Shown here piece by piece: positions 1 to 8,281 of a DNA stretch of 64,000 bases. The position numbers and the translations under genes are program-made. The DNA comes from Haemophilus influenzae (GTDB taxonomy: Bacteria > Pseudomonadota > Gammaproteobacteria > Enterobacterales > Pasteurellaceae). Under the pieces are notes generated by a model. The model saw only the letters and a list, made by a program, of their open reading frames with translations, did not search any database and had not been told where the DNA came from. The stretch lies in the NCBI RefSeq assembly GCF_900475755.1, contig NZ_LS483411.1, forward strand, positions 558,001-622,000, given 5' to 3'. Position 1 is the first letter of the stretch; the number at the start of each line of letters is the position of its first letter.

Positions 1-190
1 AGTTCATATTTCTCAAATTGCTGAAGAGCGCGTAGAGAAAGTGAGTGATTACCTCCAAGTGGGTCAAGAAGTAAACGTAAAAGTTGTTGAAATCGATCGT
101 CAAGGTCGTATTCGTTTAACAATGAAAGACTTGGATCCAAAACAAGAAACTGAAATTAACCAAGAAATGTCTTCCGAAGAACAAGAATAA
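1..190 (+). CDS. pnp: Polyribonucleotide nucleotidyltransferase (PNPase), C-terminal end only
   Basis: The window opens inside a gene; reading from base 2 gives 62 residues ending at a TAA. The piece reads [14 protein letters not shown] then [13 protein letters not shown] and RIRLTMKD, the second half of an S1 RNA-binding domain, followed by a short acidic tail. PNPase ends in KH and S1 domains, and pnp-nlpI-deaD is the conserved gamma-proteobacterial order seen here, so the identity rests on both domain and context. PNPase is a phosphorolytic 3'-5' exoribonuclease of the RNA degradosome. The catalytic part lies outside the window. Confidence 0.88.
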   Translation, partial: VHISQIAEERVEKVSDYLQVGQEVNVKVVEIDRQGRIRLTMKDLDPKQETEINQEMSSEEQE

Positions 191-206
191 TCTTGGAATA
201 TCGAAT

Positions 207-245
207 CAAAACTTGGTAGCAACTGCTGCCAAGTTTTGTTGTTTT
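207..245 (+). terminator. Intrinsic terminator after pnp
   Basis: AAAACTTGGTAGCA pairs with TGCTGCCAAGTTTT (one G-U wobble) around a very short loop and is followed by a T-rich run. It lies 17 bases after the pnp stop and separates pnp from nlpI. Confidence 0.8.
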
Positions 246-271
246 CCAACTTTTAGGCATAAAGAAAGCAA

Positions 272-1204
272 ATGCGGTGTTTTCGCTTATCTCGCCATTT
301 TATAGTCTATTTATTTAGCTTATGTGCGATCTTATTCCTTGCAGGCTGTGTTCAGTCTAGGGGCAGTTTTGTGTCTAAAAATCATGTCGTGTTGGCTGAA
401 CAAAATCCGAATACTCACTTTGAACAAGAAGTGATGATCGTGCGATTAAGCCAAGTACTACTGGTTGGAAAAATGAGTAATGAAGAACGTGCATTGCTAC
501 ATTTTGAACGTGGCGTACTCTATGATTCTCTTGGATTATGGGGACTTGCTCGTTACGATTTTACTCAAGCTCTTGCATTACAGCCTAAAATGGCTTCTGT
601 GTACAATTACTTAGGGCTTTATTTGTTGCTTGAAGAAGATTACGACGGCGCATTGGATGCTTTCAATACGGTGTTTGAATTAGATTCAGGTTATGACTAT
701 ACCCACCTTAATCGTGGTTTAAATTTTTATTATGTAGGACGCTACCATCTTGCTCAGCAAGATTTCTTACAGTTCTACCAAGCCGATACAAAAGATCCCT
801 ATCGTGTCTTATGGCTATATTTGAACGAACAAAAATTAAAACCACAAGAAGCCCAAACAAACCTTGTTGAACGAGCAAAAGGGCTATCAGAGGACTTCTG
901 GGGTACACATATCGTTCAATATTACTTAGGACACATCTCTGTAGAAGAATTACAACAACGTGCGAATGGATTTGCTGAAAATTCGCAACAATATGCTGAA
1001 ATTCTCACAGAAACCTATTTTTATCTAGCAAAACAAAAACTCAATGTAGGGCTAGTAGATGAAGCAGCAGCTTTATTTAAACTAGCTATGGCAAATCAGG
1101 TTTATAACTTTGTTGAGTATCGTTTTGCTGCGTTTGAACTAATGAAATTAAAACCGGTTCAAACAGAAGACGAAAAAGAAGAGAAAAGTGCGGTGGCAAA
1201 ATAA
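272..1204 (+). CDS. nlpI: Lipoprotein NlpI (TPR adaptor)
   Basis: 310 residues, slightly longer than E. coli NlpI (294). The N-terminus is a lipoprotein signal ending in LFLAGC, with the lipidated Cys at residue 26. TPR-type helical repeats follow, for example around residues 72-104 and 107-139 with typical small/large residue spacing. In E. coli NlpI is an outer-membrane lipoprotein that scaffolds murein hydrolases and delivers the endopeptidase MepS to the protease Prc. Its place between pnp and deaD is conserved. The last residues (KSAVAK) are encoded by an uptake signal copy at 1186-1194. Identity is firm; function in this organism is by homology. Confidence 0.9.
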   Translation: MRCFRLSRHFIVYLFSLCAILFLAGCVQSRGSFVSKNHVVLAEQNPNTHFEQEVMIVRLSQVLLVGKMSNEERALLHFERGVLYDSLGLWGLARYDFTQALALQPKMASVYNYLGLYLLLEEDYDGALDAFNTVFELDSGYDYTHLNRGLNFYYVGRYHLAQQDFLQFYQADTKDPYRVLWLYLNEQKLKPQEAQTNLVERAKGLSEDFWGTHIVQYYLGHISVEELQQRANGFAENSQQYAEILTETYFYLAKQKLNVGLVDEAAALFKLAMANQVYNFVEYRFAAFELMKLKPVQTEDEKEEKSAVAK

Positions 1205-1207
1205 GTA

Positions 1208-1315
1208 CTTAGGGTAGGTATACCCTAAGTTATGCAAAGCGGTTCTCCTTTGGAGAACTGCTCTCCTCCAACGAGGCAGCACTAAAATTAGCCTAGAGTA
1301 TATTTACCCTAGGAC
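1208..1315. repeat. REP-like palindromic repeat cluster between nlpI and deaD
   Basis: Several short palindromes are stacked: TTAGGGTAGGTATACCCTAA, then TTCTCCTTTGGAGAA, then a CTCC/GAGG arm, then CCTAGAGTATATTTACCCTAGG-type symmetry at 1292-1313. The same motif vocabulary (CCTAGGGTA...TACCCTAGG) recurs at 22.23-22.44 kb beside a REP-type transposase gene. The block lies between genes and could also act as a transcription brake after nlpI. Confidence 0.6.
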
Positions 1316-1382
1316 TACGTTTTAATAGCAACATAAACCCGAAAGCCCGTTGAGCTTTCCTTATTTATATTCGAGTATTTTA

Positions 1383-3224
1383 ATGACTGACAAAATTACT
1401 TTTAATGACTTAGGCTTACCTGAGTTCATCTTAAAAGCTGTTTCTGACTTAGGTTTTGAAACCCCTTCTCCAATTCAACAAGCTTGTATCCCACATTTGC
1501 TCAGTGGCAATGATGTGCTAGGTATGGCACAAACAGGTAGTGGTAAAACCGCTGCTTTTGCACTGCCTTTATTAGCACAAATCGATCCAAGTGAAAAACA
1601 TCCACAAATGTTAGTAATGGCACCTACTCGCGAACTTGCTATTCAAGTTGCCGATGCGTGCGAACAATTTGTTAAATATGCTCATGGCTCCCGCATTGTT
1701 ACCTTATATGGCGGGCAACGTTATGACATCCAACTTCGTGCATTAAAACAAGGCGCACAAGTGGTTGTGGGTACACCAGGTCGTATTCTTGACCATATTC
1801 GCCGCGGCACATTAAATCTTTCTGAACTTCGTTTTATCGTATTAGATGAAGCCGATGAAATGCTACGTATGGGTTTCATTGATGATGTAGAAACCGTGAT
1901 GGCTGAACTACCAGAAAATCATCAAACTGCGTTATTCTCTGCAACAATGCCTGAACCGATCCGTCGTATTACGAAACGTTTTATGAATGATCCGAAAGAA
2001 GTGAAGATCAAAGTTAATAATGAAAATGCTCCAGATATTGAGCAAAGTTGCTGGTATGTACACGGCGTGCGTAAAAACGAAGCTCTTCTTCGTTTCTTAG
2101 AAGTGGAAGATTTTGATGCCGCAATTATTTTTGCTCGCACTAAAACTGGCACGTTAGACATTACAGAACTACTTGAAAAAAATGGTTTCCGTTCCGCCGC
2201 ACTTAATGGCGATATGACACAACAACTCCGCGAACAAACCCTCGATCGCTTACGTAACGGCAGTTTAGATATTGTAGTAGCAACCGATGTGGCTGCTCGT
2301 GGTATTGATATTGAACGTATCAGCCTTGTGGTAAACTACGACATTCCGCTGGATGCAGAATCTTATGTACATCGAATTGGCCGTACTGGTCGTGCAGGTC
2401 GTTCTGGTCGTGCTTTATTATTCGTTGAACCTCGTGAGCGTCGTTTACTTCGTAATATTGAACACCTAATGAAAAAAGGTATCAATGAAGTAGAATTGCC
2501 AAATCATCTTGTGTTACAAGAATGCCGCCGCAAAAAATTCGTTGCAAAAATTACGAAACAACTTGAGCATCACGATTTAGAGCAATATCGTAGTTTATTA
2601 GAAGACTTATTCACAGCCGATCAAGATCAAGAAGATATTGCTGCTGCAATGTTAATGTTGTTACAAGGTAAACAAAAATTAATTCTTCCACCAGATCCAC
2701 CAATGGAAAAACGTCGTCGTGAACGTAATGAACACGGTGATCGCCGTGAAAATCCACGTTCAGCTGAACGTCGTGGCGAACGTAAAGGCTACGGAAATCC
2801 ACGACCAATGGATTTATATCGTATCGAAGTCGGTCGTGCAGATGGTGTAGAAGTTCGCCATATCGTTGGTGCAATTGCTAACGAAGGCGATATTAACAGC
2901 CGTTATATTGGTCATATTAAACTTTATGATGATTACACTACCGTTGAATTGCCACAAGGTATGCCGAAAGAATTATTGCAACAATTCGGAAAAACACGCG
3001 TATTGAATAAACAAATGCAAATGTCTTTCTTAGGTGCAGTAAAATCCGATAATTCTCGTGGCAGCGATGATTTTAACGGTAAACGTAAAGGTCGTGGTGG
3101 CGATTTCTGTGGAGAGCGCGGACGTGAACGTGGCAATGATAATCGTGGAAATCGTAAATTTAACGAAAAAAGTAACCGCACTTTTAGCGACAAACCACGC
3201 CGTGATCGTAGATCATCATTCTAA
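1383..3224 (+). CDS. deaD: Cold-shock DEAD-box RNA helicase DeaD/CsdA
   Basis: 613 residues from the ATG at 1383. A longer reading from a TTG at 1350 is possible, but those extra codons overlap a leader hairpin (GAAAGC...GCTTTC at 1341-1359). Motifs in order: Q motif near residue 30, AQTGSGKT at 49-56, PTRELA, DEAD in LDEADEM near 157, SAT in FSATMPEP, and [12 protein letters not shown] DbpA-like RNA-binding domain follows ([20 protein letters not shown]), then an Arg/Gly-rich basic tail. It unwinds RNA in ribosome assembly and in cold-active mRNA decay. The position after pnp-nlpI matches E. coli. Confidence 0.94.
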   Translation: MTDKITFNDLGLPEFILKAVSDLGFETPSPIQQACIPHLLSGNDVLGMAQTGSGKTAAFALPLLAQIDPSEKHPQMLVMAPTRELAIQVADACEQFVKYAHGSRIVTLYGGQRYDIQLRALKQGAQVVVGTPGRILDHIRRGTLNLSELRFIVLDEADEMLRMGFIDDVETVMAELPENHQTALFSATMPEPIRRITKRFMNDPKEVKIKVNNENAPDIEQSCWYVHGVRKNEALLRFLEVEDFDAAIIFARTKTGTLDITELLEKNGFRSAALNGDMTQQLREQTLDRLRNGSLDIVVATDVAARGIDIERISLVVNYDIPLDAESYVHRIGRTGRAGRSGRALLFVEPRERRLLRNIEHLMKKGINEVELPNHLVLQECRRKKFVAKITKQLEHHDLEQYRSLLEDLFTADQDQEDIAAAMLMLLQGKQKLILPPDPPMEKRRRERNEHGDRRENPRSAERRGERKGYGNPRPMDLYRIEVGRADGVEVRHIVGAIANEGDINSRYIGHIKLYDDYTTVELPQGMPKELLQQFGKTRVLNKQMQMSFLGAVKSDNSRGSDDFNGKRKGRGGDFCGERGRERGNDNRGNRKFNEKSNRTFSDKPRRDRRSSF

Positions 3225-3254
3225 AAATAAATAGTCTGATATTTTACATACGCT

Positions 3255-3287
3255 TAGCCTCTTGAACCTCAAGGGGCTTTTTATTGT
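3255..3287 (+). terminator. Intrinsic terminator after deaD
   Basis: AGCCTCTTGA pairs with TCAAGGGGCT across a short loop, followed by TTTTTATT. It starts 30 bases after the deaD stop. Confidence 0.85.
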
Positions 3288-3341
3288 CTATAGTGAAAGT
3301 TTTGGCTACAATCCCATAACTTTTTTATATAGGAAAAATCA

Positions 3342-4790
3342 TTGAAAGGTCTTTTTTTACGTATTATTACTGCTCTAGCTTTATTATTTTGGGCTATTGA
3401 TATGGTATTCCCATGGCAATTTTTACGTCATACTGAAGAAAATCATTATGCTGCAATTCAATCAAGGGGAGCACTTTATGTAGGTACAATAAATAACCAG
3501 ATTTCTTATTTTACCAATAAAGATGGTGAACGAGGCTTTGAATATGAATTAGCCAAAGCATTTGCTGATTCACTAGGTGTAGAACTCGAAATGAAAACTT
3601 TCGATAATCAAGAGCAGTTATTTGATGAACTTGATAAACATAATATTGATTTAGCTGCCGCCCACCTTTTATACCATCCTAAAAATGCAGAACGTTTCCA
3701 AATAGGCCCAGCATATCATTCTGCTTCATGGCAATTAGCTTATCGAAAAAATGAAAATCGTCCTAAAAATTTAGGTAACGTAAAGAAAGATATTTATATC
3801 TCAAATAATTTAGCATTAGAAGAAACGTTAAAAGAATTACAAAAACAATATCCACAATTAACTTGGAAAAGAAATCAAACACTTACTCAAGAAGAACTAT
3901 TACTACAACTGGCTGAAGGCAAAATTCCTTACGTTATTGCAAATTCTATTGATATTGCTGCAATGCAACAAATAAAACCAGAATTAGCCATTGCCTTTGA
4001 TATTACTGATGAAGCAAACGTTCACTGGTATTTACCCAATAAATCCTACCACGATCTGCAAACGGCTTTACTCAATTTTATGAATAATGCCGAAGAAACG
4101 GGGCTTTTAGATAATTTAAAAGAAAAATATTTAGGACATATTTCACAATTTGATTACGTGGATACGCGTTCTTATATGAACGCAATTGAAAATACACTGC
4201 CACAATATTTACCGCTTTTTGAAAAATATCAGGGAGAATTAGATTGGCGGTTACTCGCAGCAGTGGCTTATCAAGAATCCCATTGGGATCCTCACGCAAC
4301 ATCGCCAACTGGCGTACGTGGCATAATGATGCTCACCAAAAATACCGCACAACATATGAAAATCAGTGATAGAACAAATCCTGAACAAAGTATTAAAGCA
4401 GGTTCAGAATATTTACACTGGTTGATTAGTCAGCTTCCTGAAAGCATTGAAAAGGAAGAAAAAATTTGGTTTGCCTTAGTTGCCTATAATATAGGACTCG
4501 GTCACTTAATTGATGCTCGCCGTTTAACTCAAAATCTTGGAGGAAATCCAGATAATTGGCTCGATGTGAAAAAAAATCTGCCTTTATTAGCAGAAAAACG
4601 CTATTATTCCCAACTCAAATACGGCTATGCTAGGGGCTATGAAGCCTATCAATATGTAGAAAATATTCGCCGCTATATAAATAGCATCGTAAATTATCAT
4701 CGAGTCCAAGAAAATCAAATAATAAATGATAATGCAAGCAACGAAAGTGCGGTTAAAAATTTAGAAGAAATAAAAGAAAATAAGGATTAA
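3342..4790 (+). CDS. mltF: Membrane-bound lytic murein transglycosylase F
   Basis: 482 residues read from a TTG start, 5 bases after an AGGAAAA ribosome binding site; no in-frame ATG fits better. An N-terminal membrane anchor (residues about 5-25) precedes a periplasmic solute-binding-like domain (about 43-270, [10 protein letters not shown]...[12 protein letters not shown]) and a C-terminal SLT lysozyme-like domain with the catalytic Glu at residue 312 (YQESHW). This two-domain order defines MltF, which cleaves peptidoglycan glycan strands to 1,6-anhydro ends at the outer membrane. The C-terminal tail contains an uptake signal copy (4745-4753) that encodes part of NESAVKN. A small ORF begins 4 bases after its stop. 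Confidence 0.9.
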   Translation: MKGLFLRIITALALLFWAIDMVFPWQFLRHTEENHYAAIQSRGALYVGTINNQISYFTNKDGERGFEYELAKAFADSLGVELEMKTFDNQEQLFDELDKHNIDLAAAHLLYHPKNAERFQIGPAYHSASWQLAYRKNENRPKNLGNVKKDIYISNNLALEETLKELQKQYPQLTWKRNQTLTQEELLLQLAEGKIPYVIANSIDIAAMQQIKPELAIAFDITDEANVHWYLPNKSYHDLQTALLNFMNNAEETGLLDNLKEKYLGHISQFDYVDTRSYMNAIENTLPQYLPLFEKYQGELDWRLLAAVAYQESHWDPHATSPTGVRGIMMLTKNTAQHMKISDRTNPEQSIKAGSEYLHWLISQLPESIEKEEKIWFALVAYNIGLGHLIDARRLTQNLGGNPDNWLDVKKNLPLLAEKRYYSQLKYGYARGYEAYQYVENIRRYINSIVNYHRVQENQIINDNASNESAVKNLEEIKENKD

Positions 4791-4794
4791 TAAA

Positions 4795-4947
4795 ATGTTA
4801 AAACGCAAAACTTTTCTTAAAAAGAAAGCTAATTTACAACAAAGTTCTTTATCACGAAATCTACGTTTAAGACGTTTAAAACACCGCAAACAAAAACAAT
4901 TTTCGAGACATTCATTGCAATTTGTCGTACAAGAAATTTGTTGTTAA
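4795..4947 (+). CDS. Small very basic protein, 50 residues, function unknown
   Basis: ATG at 4795, four bases after the mltF stop, with AAGGATTAATAAA just upstream as a ribosome binding site. About 18 of 50 residues are Lys or Arg (start MLKRKTFLKKKANLQQ, middle RNLRLRRLKHRKQKQ). It ends in VQEICC with a terminal Cys pair. No signal peptide or membrane segment is seen. Charge and size resemble ribosome- or nucleic-acid-binding small proteins, but I recognise no family. Coding potential is inferred from spacing, the ribosome binding site and the following terminator-like uptake signal pair; it may be non-functional. Confidence 0.45.
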   Translation: MLKRKTFLKKKANLQQSSLSRNLRLRRLKHRKQKQFSRHSLQFVVQEICC

Positions 4948-4982
4948 TTAATCTATTTTTTATCAAAATAAAGAAAAAAATA

Positions 4983-5020
4983 ACCGCACTTTTTTATATA
5001 GTTTATATCATTAAAGTGCG
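4983..5020 (+). terminator. Inverted uptake-signal pair, candidate terminator
   Basis: ACCGCACTT at 4983 and AAAGTGCG at 5013 form an inverted repeat. The second copy ends GA rather than GT. Paired uptake signals downstream of genes are the usual Haemophilus terminator form; this one could end the mltF/small ORF transcript. Confidence 0.55.
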
Positions 5021-5079
5021 ATCTTTGTTTTACAATAATCGTAAAATATAGTGTGAAATTTTATAGATTAATCAATATT

Positions 5080-5376
5080 TTATTCTGATTTTATCCCTAA
5101 GTTTCCAATTTTCACACCGACTAGACCAATAGATACGGGATCAAAATAATCCCCTAAAAATTTAAACAATTCATTTAACTCTGTAAAAGAACGCTGAATT
5201 TTTATTTGATCCTCCACTTTACGCACAAATTCATAGCGTATGTTATTTTCTTCAAAATAAGCCGTTAGAGTTAAATAAATCCTTTCAAAGAAATGGCTTT
5301 TTGCCCCCTCCTCTCCGGGATCACTAATACGCACATTCCACGTATTATTAAGTAGAATTTGAGGCTGTTTTGACAT
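5080..5376 (-). CDS. Conserved hypothetical protein, 98 residues
   Basis: A small soluble protein starting MSKQPQILLNNTWNVRISDPGEEG and ending VGVKIGNLGIKSE. No signal peptide, membrane span or metal motif is visible. The start is supported by AAGGAGTAAAAT directly upstream. It follows arfA on the same strand by 19 bases, but the terminator inside arfA means it probably depends on a separate promoter or on readthrough. I believe the family is a Pasteurellaceae-conserved hypothetical without known function. Confidence 0.75.
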   Translation of the reverse strand: MSKQPQILLNNTWNVRISDPGEEGAKSHFFERIYLTLTAYFEENNIRYEFVRKVEDQIKIQRSFTELNELFKFLGDYFDPVSIGLVGVKIGNLGIKSE

Positions 5377-5395
5377 ATTTTACTCCTTATTATTT

Positions 5396-5641
5396 TTAAC
5401 CTAAGAAAAACCCGATTATAAAGTTTCTGTAATCAAAAAATTTATAATCGGGCTTTTCAAACATTTTCCCTGGGTGTTTCACTTTACGTTGGTAACTGCC
5501 TTTCCCTTTACGTTTTTTCTCAACACGCTGACGAAATAATTTATCGCCTAGCAATGCCATCACTGCATTATCTTTTATCACGCCTCGAGTATGCTGATAA
5601 ACGGTTTCATTTTCAACCGCACTTTTTTGTTGCTTTGCCAT
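5396..5641 (-). CDS. arfA: Alternative ribosome-rescue factor A, made from non-stop mRNA
   Basis: 81 codons. The core [17 protein letters not shown] then [19 protein letters not shown] matches the E. coli ArfA core ([25 protein letters not shown]). ArfA recruits RF2 to ribosomes stalled at mRNA 3' ends when tmRNA fails. The N-terminus has a short extension encoded by an uptake signal (KSAV). The 3' part of the ORF contains an intrinsic terminator that ends transcription before the stop codon, so the mRNA should lack a stop and the product should normally be tagged by tmRNA. The residues after the hairpin (about the last 20) are probably not part of the active protein. Confidence 0.9.
   Translation of the reverse strand: MAKQQKSAVENETVYQHTRGVIKDNAVMALLGDKLFRQRVEKKRKGKGSYQRKVKHPGKMFEKPDYKFFDYRNFIIGFFLG
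5405..5452 (-). terminator. Terminator embedded in the arfA coding region
   Basis: On the minus strand CCCGATTATAAA (5452-5441) pairs perfectly over 12 bp with TTTATAATCGGG (5422-5411), followed by TTTTT at 5410-5406. The arfA stop codon is at 5398-5396, beyond the T run, so most transcripts should end without a stop codon. This is the known tmRNA-dependent control of ArfA synthesis. Confidence 0.88.
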
Positions 5642-5652
5642 AATTTTTCCTC

Positions 5653-5681
5653 AAAAAAGCCGCGGAAGGATTTCCACGGCG
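5653..5681 (-). terminator. Terminator between the arsC-like gene and arfA
   Basis: On the minus strand GCCGTGGAAATCC pairs with GGAAGGATTTCC/CCGCGGC-type sequence and is followed by TTTTTT. It isolates arfA from the upstream arsC-like gene. Confidence 0.75.
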
Positions 5682-5708
5682 GGAGTATTATACTCGCAAA
5701 CGTTTAAA

Positions 5709-6059
5709 TTACAAAATCTCAAGTACAGTTTCTGGTGGACGCCCTATTTTAGCTTTATCGCCATTTATAACAATTGGGCGTTCAATAAGTGCTGAATGTT
5801 CACTCATGGCTTTTAATAATTCAGCTTGAGAGAGCTCTAAATTATCTAAATTTAAGCTTTTATATAAATCATCCTTCGTTCGCATCATTTGACGCACATC
5901 ATCAATTCCTAATTTTTGAGCAATACTTTTTAATTCATCAATGGAATATTGCTTTTGTAAATACAGTTCAATTATTGGCTGAATACCTTGATTTTCTAAT
6001 AATGCTAGCGTTTCACGGCTTTTTGAGCAATGTGGGTTGTGATAAATAATAACAGACAT
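5709..6059 (-). CDS. ArsC-family thioredoxin-fold protein (YfgD-like)
   Basis: 116 residues of the ArsC/Spx fold: N-terminal IIYHNPHCSKSRETL with the nucleophilic Cys at residue 11, and a C-terminal RPIVINGDKAKIGRPPE segment. Length fits the short YfgD-type branch rather than the 141-residue plasmid ArsC. Family members reduce arsenate with glutaredoxin, but no ars operon genes are near, so the arsenate role is uncertain. The start is supported by AAAAGGAAATCC just upstream. It is divergent from the perM-like gene. Confidence 0.82.
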   Translation of the reverse strand: MSVIIYHNPHCSKSRETLALLENQGIQPIIELYLQKQYSIDELKSIAQKLGIDDVRQMMRTKDDLYKSLNLDNLELSQAELLKAMSEHSALIERPIVINGDKAKIGRPPETVLEIL

Positions 6060-6136
6060 AGGATTTCCTTTTAGTAGCTATAAACACTGTAAATTTTAAC
6101 TTATAATGGCGAAAAATACTTATAGGAAAAGAAATT

Positions 6137-7186
6137 ATGCTAGAAATGTTAAAAAGCTGGTACTCGCGCCGTTTAAGTGATCCGCAAGCGATGGGACTAT
6201 TAGCAATATTATTATTTGGCTTTATCTCCATTTATTTTTTTGGAGATTTAATCGCACCTTTGTTAATTGCTCTAGTACTATCCTATTTACTAGAAATGCC
6301 AATCAATTTTTTAAATCAATATTTAAAATGCCCAAGAATGTTAGCGACAATTCTTATTTTCGGTAGTTTTATTGGTCTAGCAGCAATTTTCTTTTTGGTA
6401 TTGGTGCCAATGTTATGGAATCAAACTATTTCCTTATTAAGTGATTTGCCCGCTATGTTTAATAAATCTAATGAATGGCTACTCAATTTACCCAAAAATT
6501 ATCCTGAACTTATTGATTATTCAATGGTTGATTCTATTTTCAATTCTGTGCGAGAAAAAATCCTTGGTTTTGGCGAATCTGCTGTAAAACTTTCTTTAGC
6601 CTCTATTATGAACTTGGTTTCTTTAGGGATTTATGCCTTTTTAGTGCCATTAATGATGTTTTTTATGTTGAAGGATAAATCAGAACTTTTACAAGGCGTT
6701 AGCCGTTTCTTACCGAAAAATAGAAACTTAGCTTTCAAAGTATGGAAAGAAATGCAACAGCAAATTTCTAATTACATTCACGGAAAATTATTAGAAATAC
6801 TGATTGTCACTTTAATCACTTATATTATTTTCTTAATTTTCGGGCTAAATTATCCACTCTTATTGGCTTTTGCGGTGGGTCTTTCAGTTCTCGTCCCCTA
6901 TATTGGCGCAGTTATTGTCACGATTCCTGTTGCATTGGTTGCTTTATTCCAGTTTGGAATCAGCCCAACATTTTGGTACATCATTATTGCTTTTGCTGTA
7001 AGCCAACTTTTAGATGGAAATCTCCTTGTGCCTTATTTATTTTCTGAAGCCGTGAATTTACATCCATTAATTATTATCATTTCAGTATTAATTTTTGGCG
7101 GTTTATGGGGATTTTGGGGCGTATTTTTTGCCATTCCTTTAGCCACTTTAGTAAAAGCCGTAATAAATGCCTTACCTCAAGATTAA
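6137..7186 (+). CDS. perM: AI-2E family transporter (PerM-like inner-membrane protein)
   Basis: 349 residues with about eight hydrophobic helices: two pairs at the N-terminus, a soluble stretch at about 105-145, and four C-terminal helices. Family features include [10 protein letters not shown] and the C-terminal [14 protein letters not shown]...[11 protein letters not shown]...[20 protein letters not shown]. The family (DUF20/AI-2E exporter) includes PerM, YdiK and TqsA; transported substrates are mostly unproven. The start is preceded by TATAGGAAAAG. The symbol reflects similarity only. Confidence 0.78.
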   Translation: MLEMLKSWYSRRLSDPQAMGLLAILLFGFISIYFFGDLIAPLLIALVLSYLLEMPINFLNQYLKCPRMLATILIFGSFIGLAAIFFLVLVPMLWNQTISLLSDLPAMFNKSNEWLLNLPKNYPELIDYSMVDSIFNSVREKILGFGESAVKLSLASIMNLVSLGIYAFLVPLMMFFMLKDKSELLQGVSRFLPKNRNLAFKVWKEMQQQISNYIHGKLLEILIVTLITYIIFLIFGLNYPLLLAFAVGLSVLVPYIGAVIVTIPVALVALFQFGISPTFWYIIIAFAVSQLLDGNLLVPYLFSEAVNLHPLIIIISVLIFGGLWGFWGVFFAIPLATLVKAVINALPQD

Positions 7187-7231
7187 ATAATTTTTGAATT
7201 TTAAGTACTCTTAGAGGTTATTTATATAAAT

Positions 7232-7271
7232 AAAAAATAGTTAATCGTAAATTTTCGATTAACTATTTTTT
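7232..7271. terminator. Bidirectional terminator between perM-like gene and secF
   Basis: AAAAAATAGTTAATCG (7232-7247) pairs with CGATTAACTATTTTTT (7256-7271), giving A and T tracts on both sides. It serves the converging perM-like and sec transcripts. Confidence 0.88.
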
Positions 7272-7296
7272 TAAATTTATTCTAAGCGTAAATTAA

Positions 7297-8274
7297 CTAA
7301 GGTAATTCATCAATTCCTTTATCTACTTTAGGTGGGATCATATGCTCACGACGTAAACCAACATCGTATGCAATGGCGATGGCAACAAAGATCGAAGAAT
7401 AAGTACCAAATCCAATACCTACGAGTAAAGCAAGTGAAAAGTTATGGATAGAAGGACCGCCAAAGAAGAACAATGCGATCACAACAACTAATGTGGTAAC
7501 CGAAGTAATGATAGTTCTTGATAAAGTTTGCGTTAAAGAAATATCAATAATATCAATCGTATCTAATCGTCTAATTTTTCGGAAATTTTCACGAACTCGG
7601 TCAAATACCACAATACTATCGTTAATAGAGTAACCCACCACAGATAAAATCGCGGCGACAAAAGTGAGATCAATTTCAATTTGTAATGCAGAGAATACCC
7701 CTAGCGTAATAATTACGTCGTGCGCAAGAGAAGCTATACCACCAAAACCTAAACGCCATTCAAAACGTGACCCCACATAAATAAGCACCATTGCTAATGT
7801 CGCTAAAGTTGCATATACCGCACCTTGTGCTAATTCTTCACCGACATTTGGGCCAACAAATTCAATACTGCGAATTTGAATGTCTTTATCTACATTCTGT
7901 AGCATATTTTTGACGTGTTCACCAATGGTAGAATCATTATTACTTGCAGGTAAACGAATCATTACATCTTGAACCGATCCTGTGGTTTGAACAACTGGGC
8001 TTTCAATTCCATTTTCGTGAAGTTTATTACGGATTTGTTCAAGATTAGCGGATTGCGAGAAGTGGGTATCAAATACCACTCCACCAGTAAAATCTAAGCC
8101 CCAGTTAAATCCTTTGGTAATAATAAAAAATAGAGAAATTACCATTAAAAGTGCGGATAATATATAACCCAATTTACGCACTTTCATAAATTCAGTCAAT
8201 GGGAACGGGAGTTTGATCCCATTGATTTCACGGATAAAATGTCCGCCTTTATCTTTTGTAAAAAGTTTCATCAT
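7297..8274 (-). CDS. secF: Protein translocase subunit SecF
   Basis: 325 residues with one N-terminal helix (about 30-50), a periplasmic domain with the family motif GLDFTGGVVFDTHF, and five C-terminal helices including FVGPNVGEEL and SINDSIVVFDRVRENFRK (the RND-type motif). SecF pairs with SecD in the inner membrane and uses the proton gradient to finish Sec-dependent export. It begins 7 bases after the secD stop, so translation is coupled. Confidence 0.95.
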   Translation of the reverse strand: MMKLFTKDKGGHFIREINGIKLPFPLTEFMKVRKLGYILSALLMVISLFFIITKGFNWGLDFTGGVVFDTHFSQSANLEQIRNKLHENGIESPVVQTTGSVQDVMIRLPASNNDSTIGEHVKNMLQNVDKDIQIRSIEFVGPNVGEELAQGAVYATLATLAMVLIYVGSRFEWRLGFGGIASLAHDVIITLGVFSALQIEIDLTFVAAILSVVGYSINDSIVVFDRVRENFRKIRRLDTIDIIDISLTQTLSRTIITSVTTLVVVIALFFFGGPSIHNFSLALLVGIGFGTYSSIFVAIAIAYDVGLRREHMIPPKVDKGIDELP

Positions 8275-8281
8275 TTCCCAC

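Noticed and set aside
1350-1382. TTG start extending deaD by 11 residues
   Set aside because: The extra codons lie in a leader hairpin, and the family begins at MTDKITF (1383).
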